A stretch of 64,000 nucleotides of DNA from Vesta saturnalis. Its lineage: Eukaryota > Arthropoda > Insecta > Coleoptera > Lampyridae. The notes beneath the pieces are model-generated. The model worked only from the letters and a program-made list of their open reading frames with translations. It was not told the DNA's origin and ran no database searches. The translations under genes and the position numbers were made by a program. This document shows positions 11,427-24,718 of this stretch, in pieces; positions within the stretch are counted from its first letter, which is position 1; every line of letters begins with the position of its first letter. Location of the stretch: contig JARFJB010000751.1 in the NCBI GenBank assembly GCA_036346205.1, positions 1 to 64,000 of the forward strand, written 5' to 3'.

Positions 11427-13616
11427 ACAATATTGATTGAATTATACAATTTTACTAAATGGGGATAAGGTTCTTATCGTAATAATATTAACAAAAAATA
11501 TATACGCCATATTAACTCAAAATCTCTTTTGGGGATAGGGTTCAATTGTATTAAACATTGATTGTTGGCAAAATAAATTAAATCTGGGAATATTCATGTA
11601 AATGATCAAGTTGTATTTTATAATAAACAATTGATCTAAATTATTGAGCACAATTTTAATTTTGTTTTAGGTAAACTTATTAATTTTATAACAACACTGA
11701 ATCATTTACTTTTCAGATATTGACACGTGTATTCGTACAAACATTTATACATCATCAAAAAAAAAAAAATAAAATAAATACAGGACAAAAAAAAATCAAT
11801 GCAATAGGGTTATGATAGAGAAATACAACTCACATGTGTTGCTGCAAATTCCAAATAATGTTCATGTTGGGTTGCTCCACATTAAACATTGGACGTAGAC
11901 TTCCTTCCATAAATCGGTGATACTGCCTTGATTTCCCAAATATGCTGCTTAACATTCCATAATTTCATCCAAATCAAATAACTGTTGACTGTTCTTCATG
12001 TGGTAAATACGATGTACTTACAATGCTCAAATACTTTCAGACAAGCACTTTATTTTATTTGTGTTTTTAAAATGTTCAATCACTGTCAACAAAATAAACA
12101 TCGAATCCAAAATAATTGAAGAAATTTATTAACATACAAAAAAGTTGCACATCACCCGATGTTTACACACGATCTTGAAAAACGAAACAATTACAATTTT
12201 ATCGAACAATTGTGATCGATAACCTTATTTTTAACTTTAGTTATAGGTTAAAACAATTGTTTCTGATATCTCAACTCTACGTCGATCGCGTTTCAAATCC
12301 GATAATGTTTACGAGAATTGTTATTTACGTGTTAACACAAATAACACTAACACTATGACTTGTTAGTCACAAAAATTTTCAAAAGCAAGAGCGGTAAGAG
12401 AGTGAGAAATCAGGAGCAATTCCTTTTATACATTTCTCCTAGATACCAAATTTTCAATTTTTTTCTACATTACACACATTACAGATTTGGAATCAGGGCA
12501 AAATTCCGCATAAAAAGACATCTCACAAGCCCTATTTTGCTTCGATAATTTTCGTTCTGACAACTTATAATCTAAATTTACTAATATCAAAAAAATCTTA
12601 CATCCTACAACTAAACTAATTACATATTCAAATTCCACATAAAAAACTGTATCAGAATACATTTATTTCAACCCATTTTATTTAAATTTTACAAAATTTC
12701 CACCTTCACATCTAAAATTTAGGTAGTTAACCTAACTTTTCTAATTTTATGTTTATATTACATATTTATAGTTAAATTCCTTGTTGAAATGAGGGAAACC
12801 TACTATTAAATGTTTTTATAATTTATTTTAAACTTATTTTACTCTATAAAAACTATAATTTTGTGAAATTTTTATAAATAATACTTAACCTAATTTAATA
12901 TAAATTTACTTTTATTTTGTGTAATAACTGTCTATAACACTTGAAATGTTCATAAAATGTGTTCTTATATCTGTCTCTAACACCAATACTATTTACTTGT
13001 ACTCCATAGTTCTGAATTTTCCCATATTGTTAACACATTTATGTAAATTTTGTACACAAAATGTAATTTTATATTAAATATCACACTGCACAAATGTTGT
13101 TCATGTTCTTAATTATGTTTTTAAGTCACTATCACTTATTATGCACGTTTTATATGCTTTGTCTTTGAATTACAAATATTCTATGTTCGTATCATAGCCT
13201 TTCTTTCATATTTCAAATAGTTTATGCATTGTACCTAATACTATACATTCTACATATTATAATTATCATACTCCATGTGATCAATATCTGATATGTGTTC
13301 AAAATATTAAAATTCATTGAATAAAATGCGAAATTACATAAATATGTTACACGAAACTAATCGTACCCATTAATATTAATCATGTTGACCTTTCTCACAT
13401 GCTACTGGTATAGCTCAATGCTTTTATGAAAATAACAACATTGTGCAAACCCCACAAGCCTGTTTTGTCACATCAAAACCATAATTTTGCACTCGTAACT
13501 ATTTTCTCATTGAAAACGAACTGTATACTTCCACAAATTTATCTAACTTGCCTACTATAGAGAATTTCAAACTCAATAAACTCTAGCCCCTTTATTATGC
13601 CTACTTCTAATCATCT
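11427..13616. repeat. (TA)n-bounded dispersed repeat, copy B
   Basis: Collinear with copy A from ATGGGGATAAGG (about 11459) to the right-end word CTCTAGCCCCTTTATTATG (about 13582), which runs into a 118-bp (TA)n. Copy B starts directly at the Harbinger right end, so its left (TA)n is missing. It keeps the 65-codon minus-strand frame (12465-12662) shared with copy A. Confidence 0.75.
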
Positions 13617-14170
<554 letters not shown>

Positions 14171-14675
14171 CGAAGTCAAAAAATTACCTTACCTAGATTA
14201 CATTTTTAAGTTTCATAAACTAATAAAAAATATTGAATTTGGCAACAGGAACAAAAGCGAAAATCTAAGAATTTTTAGTACAAATCCTGGAAAACAAAAT
14301 CGTTTTGTACAGGTGACAGTGAGCAATTTTAGGCCGTCGGGGTAAAATAGAAAATTGAAAAGCGGCAGTGTCGTATACACTTCACTATTAAAACTAAAAA
14401 GAGAAATGTACAATTCTCAAATCAGTTATTATATTTTACAAATGTTAATATTATGAATTAATACCTAGTGCCCATTTAAACTTTAAACCACTATGAAGGA
14501 TTGTATACCTCCAAAATACACACTTAGGCTATTACGGTCCACTTTTACATATACAGTGTGATTTTGCCTAGAACCTATAGCCACGAGTAGGGTAAGAATC
14601 TTGAAAATATTATTGCTTTCAAAATGTTAACGCATGAGTGATACTTCAAAGTTTACGTAGTACATTTTACATTAC

Positions 14676-16028
14676 GTTTCAAATGAAATGCAGCACTTAG
14701 AAATAATAATCATATGATCTGGAAAGTATGGTAAAATAATTCTTTATTAACATGTATAAGATGATGAAATTTTGAAGGCAAAATATTAACAGTTAAGAAG
14801 AAAATGTTAATAGTGTGTAGCATCGCCACGCACAGCAATGCAGGCGTTCACTCTCCGAGAGTTGCTTTCTATGAGATGGTCTACATCCTTCTGAGGCATT
14901 TCATGCCAGGCTACCTGGAGATGTTGTCGTAATTCATCCAAGTTGTGTGGGAGCCTTGGAAGTTGCCTTAGTCCTCTACCTATCATGTCCCATACATGTT
15001 CAACAGGCGAAAGGTCTGGCGATCGCGCAGGCCACGGCAGTACTGGTAGCTGCACTTGATCCAGAAACCTTTTTGTAACATGTACGGTATGTAGTTTGGC
15101 ATTATCTTGTTGCAAAATATCATTAGGCAACGTCTGCATTAACCATACTACCACTGGCTCCAAAACATTATCAATGTAACACTGAGCACTTAATATGCCT
15201 AGAATGAACACAAGAGGAGATCTTCCACAAACATGTATGGCGCCCCAAACCATGACTCCAGGTGTTAAGCTTGTGGGCCGTCTTTCAACAAACTCTGAAT
15301 TTCGACGTTCTCCTCGAAACCGCCGCATCTTCTGACGACCATCGTTTCGCCACAAACAAAAACGCGATTCGTCGCTGAAAACGATGTTATTCCATTGAAG
15401 GCCCCAGTCCCGCCCCTCTTGACACCATGCCAATCTAGCAGTCTTATGCTCTTGAGCTAACTGGGGTCGTCGGTACGGACGATACGAATGTAAGCCAAAA
15501 GACTTAATTCTCCTGTAGATTGTTGACATTGATAGGTGGCGACCAATAGCTCCTGTCCAGTTCACCGCAACACATCTTGTTGACTGAAACCGATCTCTTG
15601 TGGCCATCCGTCTAAGAAGTCGTTCTTCACGATCATTGGTGCTGTGTGGTGGTCTTCCACTGGGACGAAGTCGTTGAATGCCTTCTTCAGACCAAGAAGA
15701 CCAAATGCGGGCCACCGTGGTGTGGTCTCAATTAAGTCTTGTGCCGATTTCTCGAAATGACAAACCTGCTTCTTTCATGCCGATAATTCTACCCCTGTCA
15801 AAATCTGAAACTTGGGCAAAATTTGGTCGTTGTCTTACTGGGGGAATTGTTTCAGAACAAATGTGTCAGTTAAACAACAAAAAATTGACACTAAGCGACT
15901 AGATTTCTTAAAATGTATAAATAAAAATTGTTGATAATTGATGTTAACAGTGATACTGAAACATTATTTTGCCAAAATTCCAAAATCATAGCATCATTAT
16001 TTCTAAGTGGTGGATTTCATTTGAAAGG
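14676..16028. mobile_element. Tc1-like (DD34E) transposon relic
   Basis: A left arm at about 14676-14742 (TTTCAAATGAAAT..CACTTAGAAATAAT) is inverted at about 15962-16028. The arms are about 67 bp and roughly 80% identical. They enclose one minus-strand Tc1 transposase. I could not fix the outermost ends or the TA duplication, so the real element may extend further on both sides. Confidence 0.75.
14807..15847 (-). pseudogene. Tc1-family transposase, start lost and one stop
   Basis: The cut-and-paste transposase of the element around it. The open part (15715-14807, 302 codons) holds the second HTH region and the whole DDE domain. First aspartate is in FSDESRF, second in LQQDNA, and the glutamate is in SPDLSPVEHVWD, 34 residues after the second Asp, so DD34E. 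The frame continues upstream to 15847 with RPNFAQVSDFDRGRI and LSFREIG, the first Tc1 HTH. An in-frame TGA lies at 15730-15728, where the family usually has Arg, and the expected initiator reads ATT at 15847-15845. Both changes inactivate this copy, though the catalytic residues are intact. Confidence 0.9.
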
Positions 16029-17467
16029 TAGTGTATAACCAAAAGCTCTTCCTTTTGCGAATACTAATTATACTCCTCACCTAAAATTAAAGAGACAGTA
16101 AGTATTGTGTATAATTAGTTCAATTAGCACTCTAGTTATGGACTACGAGTAATATTTATTCATTAAAGTAATTGACATGCTATTCTAGCGTTATGTGACA
16201 ATCAATTGACTACTAAAGTACTAAAAAAATAACAAGTGAATTTCTAGCCCACTAATGTATATAATGTAAAGCCAATTCCACACATATTGTATTCACGTTT
16301 GCTATACCCTATATTATGATCTGAAGTTTTAATCAATATACATAATTTAAGCCTTTATGTTTCAATTGTACTAAGTAAAAACCAATCTATAGTGGTATTC
16401 ACATTCAGATGGCAGCGTTAGAGAGATATCGCAATGCTTTCTAAAGGCGAGAATAATATAGCAATGTTGCCAAAGTCTTTAATCGTATGTTCATGTCCGA
16501 CTTCTATGAAAGAGATGTATCAACGCTGTTATCCTATACCCGTGTACTGCCATCTGAATGTGAATTCCACTATACCCTTTTATTATTTTAGCTTTTTGTT
16601 TCAGTTACAAGCAACTAAAAATTAAGTCTCCCCTTTCTCCCTTGAATTAACACCACAGAAATACATCTGAATTCTTTATGGTGGTTACATAGTACATATA
16701 GGATACGGCAATTTACATAAATTAAAATAATTATTTTCTTTATTTATCGCAACGAATATACCGCATTGATCACAAATACATATAAATTCGCGTGTATTTA
16801 AGGCCAGTATTAAATGTTTGCGTAGCTCCACAGTCAACCACAGAAAGGAAAAGTTTCAATTACAATCTTGAGCCAATTTAGTCACTCAATTTAAGCAAAA
16901 CAGTAAATGCTCCAAAAAAAAACAGTTACTTTTTTTTAGAGTTGCATCACCAATGGCATTAAAACATTAGTATCCAAAATAATTCACGTTCAATTTTTTT
17001 CACAAATCATTGATCTTTAAAATACCTGTACGGATGTCAAAATTTTTTATTGACTTCCCATTAAATTCGCAAATACGCAGGTTTCCTCTTGATAGTTTAC
17101 TTGAATCCATAACGGAACCGGCTTATATCTATAGGACGGATTAACCAAACGATACCCTTACCTCAAAAGATTTTCTGCGTTGGTGTCGTTCAAGACATTT
17201 AACTCGGCCAAGATAATATATCTTTAGGCCATGTTTAAATATGGAAATCAATTACATACGAGAACTACTAGAAACGAAAAAGTATGAATCCGAACATTAC
17301 ACCTTATTTCTTAACTCCTACCATACTTACAGAACGGTTTTTCAATTGTGGCACTAGACGTTAGGTAAATGCACATACAAAATCGAAAGAAAAACAGTTG
17401 CAATTCAACAACGCGTAAAAGTTGTTAAAATTTATTAACATGTAAGTAAAAAAAAAAGAAATGTGTA
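16029..17467. other. no gene recognised
   Basis: AT-rich sequence without a recognisable coding block. The 63-codon frame at 16434-16625 has no family resemblance. Confidence 0.5.
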
Positions 17468-17500
17468 TATACACTCCTCTCAAAAATTATCGCACCACCT
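17468..17500. repeat. possible terminal repeat of a Tc1-like element
   Basis: TATACACTCCTCTCAAAAATTATCGCACCACC starting after TA resembles the outer end of Tc1-type elements that insert at TA. I found no matching inverted end nearby, so at best it is an orphan end. Confidence 0.3.
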
Positions 17501-17939
17501 AAATTATGCCTCAAGTTTAAAGTTATTTTATTTCTGAATCAATGGATGGATTTTGATGATTCTATCTTCACGGTGTAGGTTGATTTTTAAGGAAGAAATG
17601 TGTTGATGGTTTCTGATAAATGTCAACCCCATATACAGGGTGTGAAAAGAAAGTTGTTTTTTCTTCTAATTTTGCAACACCCTGTGAAATTTATCAGAAA
17701 CAATCGCTACATTCTATTTACATTACGTTATAACGGTATCCATGCTCTACATTTTCGTTTAAGAATCATTTGCACCACACTTATATACATTAGTAACAAA
17801 TTGTTTACACACAAATTGTACAAATTGTTTTTGACTTTTTCATTACTCTGTAATTGGATGAAAATCTGTTGAGTAATAAATGATGATGAAGAATATTTTA
17901 TACAAAAAAACGCCAATTTGTACATTGTGCCAATAATGA

Positions 17940-18683
17940 AATTTTACTTATAAATAATTAAATCTATTTTTCAGGGACAAAATAAGTTCATGTTGGACTT
18001 CTACGCCCCCAAGAACATAAGTCCACATACATTTCTAGTCTGGCTACACTAAATTTTATGTTGCACTTTCCAAATGTATGTTCTCCAAAGAGACCTGCAC
18101 TATTTTGCACTCACATTCATTTATTTCACATATGATTGTCACTCCACAGTACATAACTTCATCTAGACCACCCAAAATAAGTATTTCTCATAATAATTGT
18201 TCAATGCGCACACTTGTATTTGTGTAATTTTACTACATACTTTGTAACATTATCGTAATCACTGTTTTTCCTTATAAAACCATCTAACACACTTCTTATC
18301 TAATACAAATTATTTTTCCTTTTTAGGATTGTAGCAGAGCATACTACTAAGTAAGGATTTTCCATACATAATTGAATTCTATGGATATTATCAACGAAAA
18401 TGCATAAATTATGCCTTCCGAAGCATTTGGAACATATGCAATATGAATATTCTCCTGTACAACCTTTATTTATATGATGTTACTGTTACTTGAGTTTATT
18501 TAACGTAGAATCTAATGCATGATTATATATGTGCTTATCTATTCATTATTTTAATTTCATAAATGTAGCGATATCACACCTATGCTTAATTAAATTCTAC
18601 TTAAACTATCCCAGATTATTTCTATGTTTTATTATGGTTTTTATTTTTATATACAATTATTACTATCACATAAACGCATCATA

Positions 18684-18686
<3 letters not shown>
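17940..18686. repeat. dispersed repeat relic ending at (TA)n, copy E
   Basis: Resembles 25690-26185 in the same orientation. Shared words include a GGCTACACT block, TTTTAG..TG.AGCAGA..ATACTAC, GATATTATCAACGAAAATGCATAA (25.7-kb copy: CAATATTAATGAAAATACATAA), TTATGCCTTCCGAAG (copy: TTATATCTTCCGAAG) and TCCTGTACAACC. It runs into a (TA)n tract. It may be the right part of the same (TA)n-bounded family as copy D. Confidence 0.5.
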
Positions 18687-18757
<71 letters not shown>

Positions 18758-18780
18758 CTATATATATATATATATATATA

Positions 18781-18823
<43 letters not shown>

Positions 18824-19018
18824 TATCCACTTGAAGATGATTTCAAACGAAATCGAAATATATGGAAACGTTTTGAATTTATTAACGTTGCATTAATTGA
18901 TGTATGCACCAATTCATTATTCAAGACATTAAATAATATACATCAAATAAACTTTTATGTCATGTATATATATATATATATATATATATAGTATATATAT
19001 ATATATATATATATATAT
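18687..19018. repeat. compound (TA)n microsatellites
   Basis: TA tracts at about 18687-18752, 18763-18821 and 18964-19018, separated by short unique pieces. Long frames translating as IYIYIY here are artefacts of the repeat. Confidence 0.95.
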
Positions 19019-19020
19019 TA

Positions 19021-20078
19021 CACAGGATCGCCATAAAGTTAGACACATATGGGAAACATTTTTATTATTGAAATTTCTGAAAAACTCTATTGGCGGTTCG
19101 TTTCTGCATGTCTGATAACCAAAAAATCCATTGTGACATTTATCACGTGACCATATATTTGGTGGGAATTTTGAAAAATGTTAACCGTGATGCCGAAAAA
19201 TGGGTCAAATTGTGTTAAGAAAATGTATTTAGAATGCAACAAAGACCCCATATACCAATTTTCAACCAAATCAGAAAAAAAATAAAAATACCATTTATTC
19301 CCTCCTGCTTTTATTACGAAACATCATAAAATCTTGTTTTACCTGGAAATGGGTTTTAATAACATAAATCACATCATTTTAGGTCAAAATTAATCAAATA
19401 TTTGTAAAATAGACAATTTGTGAGAGGAAAATATAGAAAATACGGTTTAGCCTCGTCACTGGTTATGTTCATGACCTGTATGTTGAAACGCATGAGCTGA
19501 TCTAATATTTTTAACCGGTAAATAAAATGTAAACGAACGAATATTTGTAATTGAAACTTAACAACACATTATTTATCCTTATTAAATTTAATATTGATTA
19601 GTACATTTGAAATTAGCGATATTTTTGAATTTAATAAGTTGGCTTTGGAAAAATCAAATATTTCGGCTTATAAGGATGAAAATTATTTGCTCTTTAAAGT
19701 GCACCCCATAGTTTAAAATACCTAAAATTATGTAATTTATGTTATTAAAACTATTTCCAGGTAAAAGAAGATTTTATGATGTTTTTCGTAATAAAAACAG
19801 AGGGGAATAAATGGTTTTTAATTTTTTTTTCTGATTTGGCTGAAAATTGATATATGGGATCTTTGTTACATTGTAAATAGATTTTCTTAATACAATTTTT
19901 CGATATCTTGTCAATTTTTTATCTCAGTTAACATTTTTCAAAATTCCCGCCAAATCTATGGTCACAATGAATTTTTTGGTTGTCAGACATACAGGAACGA
20001 ACCGCCAAAAGAGTTTTTCAGAAATTTCAATAATAAATATTTTTCCTATATGTGTCCAACTTTATGGCGGTCTCTGTA
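19021..20078. mobile_element. 1.06-kb fold-back mariner derivative with about 370-bp arms
   Basis: The left arm begins CACAGGATCGCCATAAAGTT after TA. The right arm ends AACTTTATGGCGGTCTCTGTATA, which inverts to CAGAGACCGCCATAAAGTT. The complementarity continues inward for about 370 bp: CGAACCGCC, TTTTTTGG..GTC, GACCATA..TTTGG, and AAATCTT.TTTTACCTGGAAAT.G.TTTTAATAACATAAAT against its complement at 19735-19770. The centre of about 300 bp is unique and has no transposase. TA flanks both ends. Confidence 0.85.
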
Positions 20079-21635
<1,557 letters not shown>

Positions 21636-22255
21636 TAGCGCCCGCCTTGGTTGGTCCCTCGTGGACGGTAGTGATTAGATTACTGGCTCCTGAGACGTTT
21701 CTGTGGGAAGATAAATTATTGTGGTTCAATTGCTAGCGTGTTATGGCAAAAAATCCTGATAGTGACGATTGTTATTTGTAATTTATTACGAACGCTTAGG
21801 TCGGCCCTGTAAACAGTAGCGTGTTAGTGATCGGGTGTCGTTGTGTAATATTCTCCGTATTACATAAGCAGGGGGCAACGATCGCGCTGGTGTTTGTAAG
21901 CAGGTCAAAGAGAAAAATCAATAATTTTAAAGTAACTTTGGTGCGCATGACTATTTTCCCATATAGTCTTGCTTTACTTTCAGATCGGATGCATTCAGTA
22001 CTTGGAATTCTTCACAAGGGACTGGTCGCTATTTATACGTTTCTGAAGGCAAATTCTTCGTGCGCAATTGATTATTTACCCTAACTGATCAGGATGGCCT
22101 CATGATTAATTAATTGGAAACGTATTTACATTGATTAATACATAATATTTATTTATGTTCGGCAATAAGTCGCCTCAAATCTTTATTATAAGAAAACGTC
22201 TGTTATTGTTAAACGCGTATAACTTTCCTATACGCGAAATTTATTCTACCTATTA

Positions 22256-22665
22256 AATATCGGGAAGGCGGAGTTTATCACGAACTTATTTATTTTGGTT
22301 ATTATTAAAAGTTGCTTTTATATAGGAGTGTGTTATATCCCTTTACACAATATTGCACCTATTATTAATTGTTGAAAACGTATTAAACTAAGGTATGTTT
22401 ACACGATGTTTTAGTACTGCGTGAACGAAATTAAACAATTAAGAGAATTGTTTCAGACGGAATATCGGGAAGGCGGAGTTTATCACGAACTTATTTATTT
22501 TGGTTATTATTAAAAGTTGCTTTTATATAGGAGTGTGTTATATCCCTTTACACAATATTGCACCTATTATTAATTGTTGAAAACGTATTAAACTAAGGTG
22601 GGTTTACACGATGTTTTAGTACTGCGTGAACGAAATTAAACAATTAAGAGAATTGTTTCAGACGG
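22256..22665. repeat. two-copy tandem duplication, 205-bp unit
   Basis: Unit 1 (22256-22460) and unit 2 (22461-22665) both run from AATATCGGGAAGGCGG to AATTGTTTCAGACGG. They appear identical except for a TA to GG change in AAGGTATGTTT versus AAGGTGGGTTT. The near identity implies a very recent duplication, or an assembly duplication. Confidence 0.95.
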
Positions 22666-23091
22666 AATGCAGGTTTCTTAAGTACACGATTGTGCTCTTG
22701 GTTAAAATGAAAGAAATTACACGTTTAACGTTCGTAATTTATTATGATGCTGGTACATTGGCCAGGCCTTCGGGAACGAAATAGTGGATGGTTTTTCGCT
22801 GGATCACGTTTGATTGCGATTTACTACGTAAACGCACCGCGAGTTCGTCTTTATTTAGCTGGAGGATCACATGGGTGGTCTCTAAAAAACGGCGTCTGGT
22901 TTTGAGATTATCTCCAGGTCTTGGCGTCACTTGTTTGTATTGCTAATTTTTCCTGGCGGTAGGTGTAATATATGTTTAATGAAGAGCCCTTGATAAGATT
23001 CTGGGTCCAACCCGTCTCGTGCTGTATAAAGGGATCTCCCGGAGGAAGTGATAGAATTAGACTGAATACCCTTCTTGCCACTGGAATAAAT

Positions 23092-23310
23092 GGAAGATGA
23101 CTTCAGGGCGTCAGATCCCGCAGTAACAACGTTCTGGTTTGTGTATAGGTTTGTAGAAGGTGACTTCAGGCTTTACAGCCTGTCATGTACTTCTGGTATG
23201 TGTATGTTTGCAGAAGGCGACTTCGGGCTTTACAGTCTGTCGTGTGACTTCTAGTGTGTGCACTGGAACGGTGAGATAACTTCCGGGCTCTGCAGCCCGT
23301 CGTTTCTCTG
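23092..23310 (+). repeat. four tandem stem-loop units of about 57-64 bp
   Basis: Units start near 23092, 23156, 23213 and 23271, each with (G)A(A/T)GGTGACTTC-like text followed by a short inverted repeat. The four are GGG..CCC; AGGCT-TTAC-AGCCT; CGGGCT-TTAC-AGTCTG; CGGGCT-CTGC-AGCCCG. Stem bases differ between units but stay paired (G-U allowed). Confidence 0.65.
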
Positions 23311-23545
23311 GGAGTCTGGTGTAATGTTTAGGTAATGTGGTGCAATAAAACTTACGTGCTGTTAACCTTAGCGTATCTCAACCAGCAGCTTGATTGTATG
23401 AGGCAGATTTACCGGTGACGACGGCGAAGTAACGCGACTAAAGGGGGACTAAGGGGTCCTCTGGTTGTGATTGGCTGAGGGTTCTCTGACGTAAGAGCAT
23501 TTGATGCTTTTTAATATCTACGTCGGAGGGGATTAAAATAATTAT

Positions 23546-24379
23546 TTGTGATGCAATATCGCGCAATCTTTTGCAATTGGTTTTAATATTATGAAACTCT
23601 ATGTAACTTGATTACTGCAGAGCAATTAACAAATAATTAATTACAAAAATTTTAGTAAAGTTAGGCTGGATCTTTACATAGATAACCGATTTCTTATTTG
23701 TCATAATTAACACATTAACATATGCTGATAAACCACGAACTTTACACCATTTGGTGCTTCATTCAAAAATAATATTGGACAATAATGTCATAAAATTATC
23801 TTTTTATACGTTTTTATTCATAAAAAAACCTCTTTATTATCTGCACATTTGAACAAAATCTGTTGAATTACGTGACGAATTTTTACATTGAATCACAGAT
23901 ATAAGACTGAAGCTTATATTTTGTGCTTCTAATATTAAATAACATGAAAGAACTGAAATCCTGTATATCGATTGGCGGCAAATTTAATAATTCTACACTT
24001 GCAATCTCTATACACTTCAAATAAAGAGCCATAAACAAATACATTTATAACCATACGTGAGCTTGTTGGTATTGTATTAAGGGACAGTGTTTCAACAATA
24101 AACAGAGGCAACTAAATATTTTGACCGTACGCGTAGTAAGTGCGTGGATTATTAAAGAGTTCTGTAAGTCTGTATATTTTAAGTTTCGAGAGGACATTGT
24201 ATTTGGAATGGTAATATTGATGGTGTATTTTTGCTTTGGATTTAAGTCGTCAGGCGCTTAAACCCAAATTACCGTAGCCAATTTTTAACACGTGATGAGC
24301 TATCTGTAGTGTATATATCTGTTTTTTTGGGGGCAAAAAATTCCTAAGTGGAAGTTTATTCGATCAACTTTTTTCAATA
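23546..24379. other. no gene recognised
   Basis: AT-rich, many stops in all frames, no repeat boundary seen. Confidence 0.5.
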
Positions 24380-24684
24380 TCTATTTCATAGTAAAATGGG
24401 TAGATTTCCTTTTTAAAGTTAATTCAATTTTACATAACTACTTGGTTATAAAATTTCTTGATATGAAACCAAATAAGCTTTAAAATTTAATTAAATAAGA
24501 TTCAAAATGCATCAACTGTATTTATGATATTTTATAAAAGCGGTCGGTGTTGAATTATTTTTCTAGTTGGCATCTTTTATCTACATGAAATGAAGATTAA
24601 ACGTCTATCTGACAAAATCAAATACTATTGTTTGGACAATGTTGCCTGTTTCCATCATGTACGTATTCTAACAGAGGCTGAATA

Positions 24685-24717
<33 letters not shown>
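24380..24717. repeat. F2 repeat copy followed by (TA)n
   Basis: Words CATGAAATGAAGATTAAACGTCTATCTGACA and ACAATGTTGCCTGTTT match the F2 copies at 13.9 and 43.5 kb. A (TA)n tract follows at about 24689-24716. Confidence 0.55.

Positions 24718-24718
<1 letters not shown>

Larger units (their letters stand above)
21637..23545. other. GC-richer unidentified segment, possibly an LTR-like relic
   Basis: This stretch differs in composition from its surroundings. It starts TGTAGCGCCCGCC, has a TATA-like GCTGTATAAAGGG (about 23020), an AATAAA at 23346, and an ATTGGCTGAGG near 23470. A promoter followed by a polyadenylation signal without a long ORF is what an LTR looks like, but I see no second LTR, primer-binding site or gag/pol. 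The LTR idea is inference only. It carries two internal tandem structures listed separately. Confidence 0.3.

Noticed and set aside
18529..18991. Open frames of about 80-100 codons on both strands (IYIYIY)
   Set aside because: They are translations of (TA)n microsatellites; the same applies at 20254-20523, 31239-31535 and 45090-45467.
22742..22930. 62-codon minus-strand frame with a protein-like composition
   Set aside because: Short, unsupported by neighbours or splice sites, and antisense to the promoter-like features of the segment.
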